NCBI GenBank assembly: GCA_963743595.1
Contig: CAVURW010000021.1
Span: forward strand, 1 to 24,445
Length of the DNA stretch: 24,445 nucleotides
From: CAVURW01 sp963743595
GTDB taxonomy: Bacteria; Verrucomicrobiota; Verrucomicrobiia; Methylacidiphilales; UBA1321
Direction: 5' to 3'
In this document: positions 1-5,585 of the stretch, in pieces
Layout of the letters: every line of letters starts with the position of its first letter
Numbering within the stretch: position 1 is the first letter of the stretch
Translations under genes and position numbers: made by a program
Notes under the pieces: generated by a model
What the model was told of the DNA's origin: nothing
Seen by the model: only the letters and a program-made list of their open reading frames with translations
Database searches by the model: none

Positions 1-29
1 CAGTTTAATTTTCTGCGCAGGTACCGCAG

Positions 30-560
30 ATGCCGCAGGTGAGCTACCCGGTTTCTGCCGTTCCGCGGTTGAATCTACGCATGAACAAACATGCACTTCC
101 TCTCAAACCAATCGCTCTCGCCACCCTGTTAATCCGGGTTAAGACAGCGCCCACCATCCACCATCAAATCGACCTCCTCTGTGAAGCAGGAGTTCTCCAG
201 TCCGTTAAGAAGTTCCCGGTCGCTGAACACGACTGGCTTTTCATTTGTCCCGGCTGTGGCTCGATCTCGGCAACTCGCAGGCCCTACAGCAACTTGCTCG
301 TGCTCGAGTTCATTGTCCAACAATCCGTACTCACGTTCACGTCTCGGGAAGCTCGGGAAGAGTGTCTAACGGCCCTGGAACAGATTCTGAAGGATCCCCG
401 CTACTTCCGTTCAAATCTGGACAATCCGATAGGTCGTCTCACGTTCAAATCGATTCGAGGGTCTAATCCTCCTCGTCCAACACCAATCGACCCATTCGAT
501 GCGCCGGAACCGAATTCGTGTCGTCCTGAAGCTGAAATGCCAAGTTTCATCCAGGAATAG
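30..560 (+). CDS. Hypothetical protein with a single CxxC motif
   Basis: I do not recognise this protein. It would be 176 residues from the first ATG, but an internal ATG at 81 (Met-Asn-Lys-His) is an equally good start and would give about 159 residues. The stretch FICPGCGSISATRR holds one CxxC pair. A lone pair could be part of a zinc site but does not make a complete zinc ribbon. The middle, around residues 80-135, looks like ordinary folded helical protein, and the C-terminus is proline-rich and probably disordered. It is the first of five same-strand small genes ending near 1929, which suggests one transcription unit of element-encoded accessory genes. No start-deciding ribosome binding site is evident. 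Confidence 0.5.
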   Translation: MPQVSYPVSAVPRLNLRMNKHALPLKPIALATLLIRVKTAPTIHHQIDLLCEAGVLQSVKKFPVAEHDWLFICPGCGSISATRRPYSNLLVLEFIVQQSVLTFTSREAREECLTALEQILKDPRYFRSNLDNPIGRLTFKSIRGSNPPRPTPIDPFDAPEPNSCRPEAEMPSFIQE

Positions 561-610
561 CACCAACGCCAACTTGGGTACCCGTCGAGGCGACCAGCTA
601 TTCGTGGCGA

Positions 611-877
611 ATGGATCATCGTCAAAATCAAATGGAAGGAAGCCTTTCCGGGCGCGTAGAAGGTCTCAAAACGTGTGCCGCGGACTTGCGTTATTACCCC
701 CTCGGCTCGGTTCTCTGTATCAAGTCCGATCACAGCGAAGAATTCCGAATCGTTACCGATTGCATCGAATCGGTTCAAGGACCCCATCAGCTCGGTCTGC
801 ACTTTGATTCAATCGAAATGGTGACGAACCGCACCCATAACGCCCTCGTCTTACTCGTTCGCAAGGGCTGGAACTAA
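611..877 (+). CDS. Small hypothetical protein (88 aa)
   Basis: Unknown small protein. The composition from residue 20 onward (alternating hydrophobic and charged residues, YYPLGSVLCIKSD, then a hydrophobic end NALVLLVRKGW) looks like a genuine compact alpha/beta domain. The start is uncertain: the ATG at 611 and the ATG at 632 are both possible and neither has a clear Shine-Dalgarno sequence. It lies between two other same-strand small genes, with 50 bp upstream and 19 bp downstream, consistent with an operon. No family or function can be assigned from the sequence alone. Confidence 0.5.
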   Translation: MDHRQNQMEGSLSGRVEGLKTCAADLRYYPLGSVLCIKSDHSEEFRIVTDCIESVQGPHQLGLHFDSIEMVTNRTHNALVLLVRKGWN

Positions 878-896
878 CCCAAATAAACGCACTTTT

Positions 897-1370
897 ATGA
901 ATTGGTTAACCTCTCCCGAATACAAACAAGACGCTGAATTTCTTTGGCACTGCTGGTGGCTTCCCAATCGATTCCTGAGCCGCGATTACGCCAAAGGTGT
1001 CGCTGCCCTGATCGGTTGGCACGAGCCCTACCGAAAGCAACGCTTCTCGTTCTGGAATAATCAGAACCTCGTCGAGGTTTCTCACGATGGCGGTCTCGAG
1101 GCGCAGGTCGACGTCTTCGAGCTGTTTCAATCCTCCGGTAACGTTTGGAAGCAAGACCGCGCCGATGCTCTGCAAAACCTCGTCTTACTCCTTCATCAGA
1201 ACATCGAACGACAACACCTCGTTCCCCACTACTGCCGCAAGGAATGGCTTCAGAAAATCATCTGGCACTGGCAACGCCTTCACGAGCGCAATCTCGTCCG
1301 CTGCAAGGCCGAGGCCAACGCTCTCCATGCCGCTGCAACTCACCTAAAATCTCTCCGGGAGGCCGCATGA
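897..1370 (+). CDS. Hypothetical protein rich in Trp/His (157 aa)
   Basis: I do not recognise a family. The protein is unusually rich in tryptophan and histidine (for example FLWHCWWLPNRF near residue 17 and IIWHWQRLHERN near residue 120), and its second half reads as long amphipathic helices. There is no signal peptide or membrane segment. Its stop overlaps the ATG of the next gene in an ATGA arrangement at 1367-1370, which is strong evidence of translational coupling and supports both reading frames as real. It sits in the small-gene operon at the left edge. Confidence 0.6.
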   Translation: MNWLTSPEYKQDAEFLWHCWWLPNRFLSRDYAKGVAALIGWHEPYRKQRFSFWNNQNLVEVSHDGGLEAQVDVFELFQSSGNVWKQDRADALQNLVLLLHQNIERQHLVPHYCRKEWLQKIIWHWQRLHERNLVRCKAEANALHAAATHLKSLREAA

Positions 1371-1591
1371 AATTTTGGAAACGTAAACTGGCCCACAATG
1401 AGGTCATCAATGACAAAATTACCGAGGAATTAAAGGAGTTCAGCTTTCAATGTATGAAAGTTCATCTCGTTTCGATGGAGCCCAAACCGATCCCTACTAA
1501 ACTGAGCGCGGTCATAACCCTGATCGGACTAGAGCTGTTGATAATTCTTCTGGCTTTGGCCGTTGGGTACCACCTCGGACATGGGCACTAA
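1367..1591 (+). CDS. Small single-pass membrane protein (74 aa)
   Basis: The frame opens far upstream at 1145, but the believable start is the ATG at 1367, which overlaps the preceding stop codon (ATGA). From there the product is 74 residues. It has a basic, Trp-containing N-terminus (MKFWKRKLAHNE), an amphipathic stretch, and one hydrophobic segment at about residues 46-68 followed by a short His/Gly tail. The charge pattern predicts an N-terminus in the cytoplasm and a C-terminal anchor. Function is unknown. Small anchored proteins of this kind occur on conjugative elements, but nothing here ties it to a transfer apparatus. Confidence 0.55.
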   Translation: MKFWKRKLAHNEVINDKITEELKEFSFQCMKVHLVSMEPKPIPTKLSAVITLIGLELLIILLALAVGYHLGHGH

Positions 1592-1620
1592 AGACGAAAA
1601 TAGAAAAAGAGAACAACGTC

Positions 1621-1929
1621 ATGTACGACAATAAACCGACGACGCTACTGAACTTGCGCCACCTCCCCGCCAGAGTCGATTATCAGGGCGCTGCTTGGAT
1701 ACTCAATTTCGATGTTGTGGCAATTCGTGCCCTCGTCGATCTTGGCTACCTGAAGCCCCTGGGAAATCCAAGAGGATCAGAGCACAAATATTTTGCAACA
1801 TGCACCCTCCGGAAGTTGGCAGACGATGAAAAATGGCTGAATGAGGCATCCCGAGCGGTTTCAAAATATTGGGCCGACAAAAACCAGCGAAGGTCGGTCA
1901 AGGCCAAGGGCCGAATAGCGATCAACTAA
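1621..1929 (+). CDS. Helix-turn-helix-like DNA-binding protein (excisionase/MerR-like, tentative)
   Basis: A 102-residue basic protein. Residues 15-60 have the form of a winged helix-turn-helix: a helix (AAWILNFDVVAIRALVDLG), a turn, and a wing-like segment (YLKPLGNPRGSEHKYF) followed by a helix beginning TLRKLADDEKWL. Small MerR or AlpA/Xis-type proteins read this way: the helix selects DNA, then 'Leu-Gly-x-Pro' and an aromatic residue precede the wing. The C-terminus is Lys/Arg rich. It is the last gene of the left operon and faces the recombinase at 2037-3104, so a recombination directionality factor or a local repressor is a reasonable guess, though not shown. A purine-rich AAAGAG lies upstream of the ATG. 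Confidence 0.5.
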   Translation: MYDNKPTTLLNLRHLPARVDYQGAAWILNFDVVAIRALVDLGYLKPLGNPRGSEHKYFATCTLRKLADDEKWLNEASRAVSKYWADKNQRRSVKAKGRIAIN

Positions 1930-2007
1930 GAAAAGGGGCAATTTGATGTCTCCAAAAATTAGACTAGAAATATCGACAGCTCACGTATCAACGTAACCCT
2001 GTCATCC

Positions 2008-2029
2008 CACGTGGCGTTCGCGTGTTTTT
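2008..2029 (+). terminator. Possible weak intrinsic terminator of the left operon
   Basis: A short imperfect hairpin (CACG...CGTG, extended by G-U pairs around a CGT loop) is followed directly by five T residues at 2025-2029. It lies between the convergent small-gene operon and the recombinase gene, where a terminator is expected. The stem is short, so this is tentative. Confidence 0.3.
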
Positions 2030-2036
2030 GAGGGGC

Positions 2037-3104
2037 TTAACGGTTCTCCTGTTTCAGGTTAGTATCGCCGCGAAATTCTAGGATCTTGGTTTCCTGTCGC
2101 TCTTCGTAGTATTCGAGCGGGAGCGTAGAAACTCGGGCATTGCGTCCGTAGGCCGCATGGATCGCCCGAGATTGATGTCCGAGGTGATTCATCGCATCCC
2201 GTTCGGGCATCCCTGCCGCGCGCGCCCGCTGAGCCCATCCATAGCGGTACGAATGGAGACTCTTTCCCTTAATCTTGCAGCTTATGCACACTTTTCGGAA
2301 GTAGCCCGCACGGTTCTTCGCAGGTTGCTTACCGATGCCCGGGAACAAATAACCCGTCTGGGGTAACTGATCCAAAATCGCTTGGATTCGAGTCCCGATA
2401 CAGAGGCAGCTTTCTCCGCCGCCGGTCCGTTCGAGCTTTTGCCGGAAAAAGCACAGGGTTCGATTCACCAGATCAATTCGGTCCCAATGCAGATTCGCGA
2501 TGTCAGACTGCGCCCCACCCGTTTCCCAGAGCATTTCGTAATAGAGGCGTCGCTCGGGGTTTTTCTCCCGCTCGATAATTCGACGATGTTCATCTGCCGT
2601 CAGACCGACCTTCTTTTGAGAACGGATAACGGGCCAAGCGGCATCGGCCATCACGGGCGACAAGAGCCAGCCCAGATGGAGGGCATAATTATGAATCCTA
2701 CGTAGATAGTGATGGGCCGAATTTCCCGCCTTGCGGTGGTCGAGGACGGCAAAAAGATGGTCGGCTTCAGTATCAATCAGCGCCACTTTTAAAAGGCGCT
2801 GGAAAGGCGTGCTCGAAAACGCGCGGAGCTTTCGCTCCCTCGTCGACTCCACACCCGATTTGCAGTAGTGATCCATGACATTTGCCCATGTACGTGTGGC
2901 CAACTCCGGAGACTTGGCCGAGAGATAGGCCTTGGCAAGCGTTCGGTTGAGCGAGGGCTGTTCTGCGGCCTGATTGCGATTGGCAAGAATTCGATCTGCA
3001 GTGATCGTGTCCTTGGTTTTGAGACTCTCCTGTTTTTGGGTGATTTTATCTTGAAGGTAGAAGGTTCCGTTCTTCCGGCGATAGATCCAATATCGATTTT
3101 GCAT
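2037..3104 (-). CDS. Tyrosine recombinase/integrase, divergent catalytic Arg I
   Basis: Phage-type integrase that would cut and rejoin DNA at an attachment site. The C-terminal catalytic domain shows the Arg II region as LHSYRYGWAQRA (His-x-x-Arg-Tyr in place of His-x-x-Arg-His), the LGH motif as LGHQSRAIHAAYGR, and the tyrosine nucleophile in that last motif. The usual Arg I position (TGxR) reads GGAQSDIANL, so the first arginine is missing. I recall the same style, GG-Ser/Ala-Gln-Thr/Ser-Asp, in recombinases from Verrucomicrobiota, so it may be a subfamily trait rather than damage. The open frame reaches a TTG at 3125, but the ATG at 3104, preceded by AAAGG at a good distance, is the better start (355 residues). 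Residues 1-170 are the DNA-binding part. It is transcribed away from the hairpin- and repeat-rich region at 3105-3482. Confidence 0.85.
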   Translation of the reverse strand: MQNRYWIYRRKNGTFYLQDKITQKQESLKTKDTITADRILANRNQAAEQPSLNRTLAKAYLSAKSPELATRTWANVMDHYCKSGVESTRERKLRAFSSTPFQRLLKVALIDTEADHLFAVLDHRKAGNSAHHYLRRIHNYALHLGWLLSPVMADAAWPVIRSQKKVGLTADEHRRIIEREKNPERRLYYEMLWETGGAQSDIANLHWDRIDLVNRTLCFFRQKLERTGGGESCLCIGTRIQAILDQLPQTGYLFPGIGKQPAKNRAGYFRKVCISCKIKGKSLHSYRYGWAQRARAAGMPERDAMNHLGHQSRAIHAAYGRNARVSTLPLEYYEERQETKILEFRGDTNLKQENR

Positions 3105-3190
3105 GTTTGCCTTTCGTTCCGACAAACACAGCCTATCCGTCGACCACCCGCCTACGTGAGCGAGTACACGGTTATTAGCCGGGGATTGGT

Positions 3191-3213
3191 CGGCGTAGGC
3201 TGTTCCTACGCCG
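3191..3213. repeat. Perfect 9-bp inverted repeat (hairpin)
   Basis: CGGCGTAGG and CCTACGCCG flank the 5-base loop CTGTT. A 9-bp G+C-rich perfect stem is unlikely by chance in a 378-bp spacer. On the plus strand it is followed by TTCTGTTT, too weak for a confident terminator. It could instead be a transcription stop, a protein-binding site or part of the attachment region upstream of the recombinase. Confidence 0.6.
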
Positions 3214-3224
3214 TTCTGTTTGAA

Positions 3225-3254
3225 TCCTCTGGCAATTCCTCTGGCAAATGCCAG
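3225..3254. repeat. 11-bp tandem direct repeat overlapping a 6-bp hairpin
   Basis: TCCTCTGGCAA occurs at 3225-3235 and again at 3237-3247, a period of 12. The second copy runs into a hairpin, CTGGCA-AA-TGCCAG at 3241-3254. Closely spaced repeats of this sort in front of an integrase gene are often operator or arm-type binding sites. That function is inferred. Confidence 0.5.
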
Positions 3255-3283
3255 AAAACGGTCATTACAACTCGCACAACTTA

Positions 3284-3327
3284 TTGTAAGTCAACAACTT
3301 ACAAAAACACGGACGAGGTAGGATTCG
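3284..3327 (-). other. Candidate attachment (att) site: tRNA 3'-end-like segment plus 7-7-7 inverted repeat
   Basis: On the minus strand, 3327 to 3310 reads CGAATCCTACCTCGTCCG. This fits the last 18 bases of a tRNA before CCA: end of the T-loop (CGAAT), 5-base T-stem strand, 7-base acceptor strand and a G discriminator. No tRNA body precedes it, so it would be an integration remnant. Just downstream on the same strand, 3304-3284 is TTGTAAG, seven bases, CTTACAA, a palindrome with the 7-bp spacer typical of tyrosine recombinase crossover sites. It lies about 180 bp upstream of the recombinase start. The geometry is seen directly; the att role is inferred. Confidence 0.35.
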
Positions 3328-3428
3328 CCCAACCAAGTCACTCTCAAGCTGATCTCGATCTTACTCGTAGCTGCCTCAGAATCAAGGAGAAACCGCTTAA
3401 ACTTACCCTAATTTGAACTAACTCCCGT

Positions 3429-3468
3429 GGTCGCAATTTTGGTCGCAGTGGTCGCAAATCTGGTCGCA
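3429..3468. repeat. Four direct copies of GGTCGCA
   Basis: GGTCGCA starts at 3429, 3441, 3450 and 3462, giving spacings of 12, 9 and 12 bases, each copy preceded by T and most followed by A/T-rich bases. The array sits between the brxL stop and the candidate att site. Short phased direct repeats here could be arm-type integrase sites, iteron-like protein sites or an operator. There are too few copies and the spacing is too short for CRISPR. Confidence 0.6.
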
Positions 3469-3482
3469 TTTTCCGAGGCCGT

Positions 3483-5585
3483 TCAAACACCCAGAGCCTT
3501 ACTAGTCGCCGTCTTCACATCTCCGTAGAAAATCGGGTCTACGTTCTCTAGTATATCAGCGCTCACATCGAAGAAGCTTCTCTTATTTTCGATGGGAATG
3601 AGTACTTTTTTCGCTCCGTTGTCCATGGCGATCTGTAAAGGCTCCACGAGTGATTTGACTCCCTTGATGTTACCTTGGATGCTCAAATCCCCGAGAACCA
3701 TCAGGCCCGCCTGAAGCGGCATCCTTCGAAGAACCGAGAAGCAGGCAATGATCATTGCCACCCCCACTTCCGCCTCCACTCGGTTACCAATAAGGTCAAT
3801 GGCCTCCAAGTGAAAATCAGAGTTGTCCAATTCTCGGGCAACTCCCAGGTTTCCCTTATTTGATTGCAGGTACGCAAACGCACGATTGACGGACTCTTTC
3901 ATGGAACCACTCACACCTCCAGCCATCTTGAGTTTGCCGTTTCCGGAAGACACGCTGACCTCCATCCGATAAAGTCCCACGGTTCCATCGCTCGTGACAG
4001 CTCCTGCGTAGACACTGCCCGGCGGCAGTGGTTCGGCAGAAATGAGATTCCGACCCCCTTGCTCCGGGACGCCCACAAAGTGTTCTTCACCCGTTTGCTT
4101 GTCAATGTAGCTGAATGAGGTGTGATAGTACTCGAAAGCCCCCATTTTTTTCAGTTGTTCTTTGACTCGCCGCCTTCCCTCGATTGCTAGTCGAAGAACC
4201 GCCTCCATGTCCTCCTTCGAGACCTTTCCATCGGGATGAAGTATTTTCACTAGTCCGGAAACAGAACGGCGAACGGCTTTTCGATCACGAGCATTAAGCT
4301 GCGTGCCTAGTTCAAAGTACTGATCAAGTGACTCAGTGAAATTGTGCTTCCTTAACTCTCTTAAAGCTTCCGCTAGGTAATCGACGACAAAACCATAGTT
4401 CCCGGTAAAATGTTCGTGCCTCATTTTCGGGACCTCCCAACCCGGTATGTAATAGTGCAGGCGATCAATGAAAGCCATGTCATCGCGAATAGAATCAGGG
4501 AGCGGTTCAAACAGATGTCCCCGTTGAACCATCACATCCACGGGCTGCTGGGTATTGCCGAACATCGCAATGCTGGCATACCCCGTCATGCCCTCCTGAC
4601 CCCTTTGGAATTGGCCCGATTCACAGTAGGTCTTCAGGGTGGTGATTACCTCTTTGGGCATTTTTTCCAAGTCCGCCACTTCATCAAAGCCAACGACATC
4701 CCAAATCATCACCAATCCTTTGGCCTTTCCAGACATATGACCGAAGAGATTCGCCACGGTCGTAGGGCCAGTCAGCAGTGCGGAGTAAGGAGAAAGCTCC
4801 TGGACGGCATAACTTTTTCCAGTGCCACGGGGCCCTAGCTCGATCATGTTGTAGTTGCGTTCACAAAGCGGAATCAGGCGCAGCAGGAACATCGTTTTGA
4901 GCCGTTGCTCCATCTCTTTGGGCTCGTAGCCCATGCTCCGAACGATCAAATCTGTCCACTCAGATGTCGAGAACTCCCGTCTGCCACGTCGATAATCTTC
5001 CAGGTCAAAGTTCGCCAGTTGGATGGGGGTGAGCGTCTCTATGTAGAACGGGTACTTACCCTTGCTGTCCTCATCATACTCAAACTTGACGTCTACCTGA
5101 GCCCAAACCCCACCCGTGAGCAATCGATCAAAGTCTCTGACGTAATGGTCGGGAATATGCACATTTCGGTGACCAAAGTTCACTAATTCCGCCCAGTAAT
5201 CTGAGTCGACTAGTCTCACCTTCACCTTATCAATAAAAGTAAACCGCCCCCGTTCCTTTACCTTGCTCTGCGCCTTCATGCCCTCGTCAGGGCGAATGTA
5301 ATTTTCTGCCAATGTCTGATTGACCACCTGTAGTCCCATCTGGATGGACATCTCATCGGAAGATGCGCAGTACTTTCCCAATAAATACTCGAGTACAAAA
5401 ACAGGAACATTTGCGCCCACTTTGACTTTGCGAACCAAATCCTTTCTCACCACTTTCCCAGAAAAAACCCCGTTTACCTTGTCGTCCAACTCATCGCGAA
5501 TTGTTAGGGCCGGCGACAGTGTCGCCGCCACAAGTTGGTCGCTTGAAGGAACTGCGGTTGTTTCCGTATTCTCGTTGTCGTTCAT
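3483..5585 (-). CDS. brxL: BREX protein BrxL (AAA+ ATPase with Lon-like C-terminal domain)
   Basis: Last gene of the BREX operon, 700 residues, matching the BrxL family size. The N-terminal part (to about residue 235) carries the BrxL-type DNA-interacting region. An AAA+ core follows, with Walker A GPRGTGKS at 251-258 and a Walker-B-like segment around MIWDVVGFDEVADL. Residues from about 525 form a Lon-protease-like domain: the end reads GNIKGVKSLVEPLQIA...KKVLIPIEN, closely matching the Lon Lys motif. Where Lon has Gly-Pro-Ser-Ala-Gly this protein has VEAEVGVAMI, so the catalytic serine is not at its usual place and protease activity is doubtful. BrxL is known as a ring-forming DNA-binding ATPase needed for phage restriction in type 1 BREX. 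The ATG overlaps the pglZ stop by 4 bases and has a GGGGG ribosome binding site inside pglZ. Confidence 0.93.
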   Translation of the reverse strand: MNDNENTETTAVPSSDQLVAATLSPALTIRDELDDKVNGVFSGKVVRKDLVRKVKVGANVPVFVLEYLLGKYCASSDEMSIQMGLQVVNQTLAENYIRPDEGMKAQSKVKERGRFTFIDKVKVRLVDSDYWAELVNFGHRNVHIPDHYVRDFDRLLTGGVWAQVDVKFEYDEDSKGKYPFYIETLTPIQLANFDLEDYRRGRREFSTSEWTDLIVRSMGYEPKEMEQRLKTMFLLRLIPLCERNYNMIELGPRGTGKSYAVQELSPYSALLTGPTTVANLFGHMSGKAKGLVMIWDVVGFDEVADLEKMPKEVITTLKTYCESGQFQRGQEGMTGYASIAMFGNTQQPVDVMVQRGHLFEPLPDSIRDDMAFIDRLHYYIPGWEVPKMRHEHFTGNYGFVVDYLAEALRELRKHNFTESLDQYFELGTQLNARDRKAVRRSVSGLVKILHPDGKVSKEDMEAVLRLAIEGRRRVKEQLKKMGAFEYYHTSFSYIDKQTGEEHFVGVPEQGGRNLISAEPLPPGSVYAGAVTSDGTVGLYRMEVSVSSGNGKLKMAGGVSGSMKESVNRAFAYLQSNKGNLGVARELDNSDFHLEAIDLIGNRVEAEVGVAMIIACFSVLRRMPLQAGLMVLGDLSIQGNIKGVKSLVEPLQIAMDNGAKKVLIPIENKRSFFDVSADILENVDPIFYGDVKTATSKALGV

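Larger units (their letters stand above)
3105..3482. other. Gene-free spacer between brxL and the recombinase
   Basis: This 378-bp stretch holds no credible gene. It contains the 9-bp hairpin at 3191-3213, the 11-bp direct repeat and hairpin at 3225-3254, the candidate att structure at 3284-3327 and the GGTCGCA array at 3429-3468. The recombinase promoter should also be here, but I cannot point to a convincing -35/-10 pair. No strong intrinsic terminator for the BREX operon is visible, so read-through into the recombinase is possible. Confidence 0.6.

Noticed and set aside
1947..1994. Possible 16-codon peptide (MSPKIRLEIS...) after a GGGG-containing leader
   Set aside because: Too short to support, with no neighbour overlap or conservation evidence.
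3310..3400. Complete tRNA gene on the minus strand
   Set aside because: Only the 3' end geometry fits. Upstream there is no matching GGACGAG acceptor strand, D-arm or anticodon arm in the next about 90 bases.
2868..3416. Plus-strand open frame of 182 codons spanning the recombinase start and the spacer
   Set aside because: The first part is antisense to the recombinase N-terminus and the rest covers hairpins and repeats. The Cys/Ser/Thr-rich translation looks like non-coding sequence.
3429..3468. CRISPR-like array
   Set aside because: The repeat unit is only 7 bases with 2-5 base gaps and there is no cas gene nearby, so it is a short direct-repeat cluster.
4410..4838. Plus-strand open frame of 142 codons inside brxL
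   Set aside because: It is the antisense of the BrxL AAA+ domain and has no ribosome binding site or recognisable motif.
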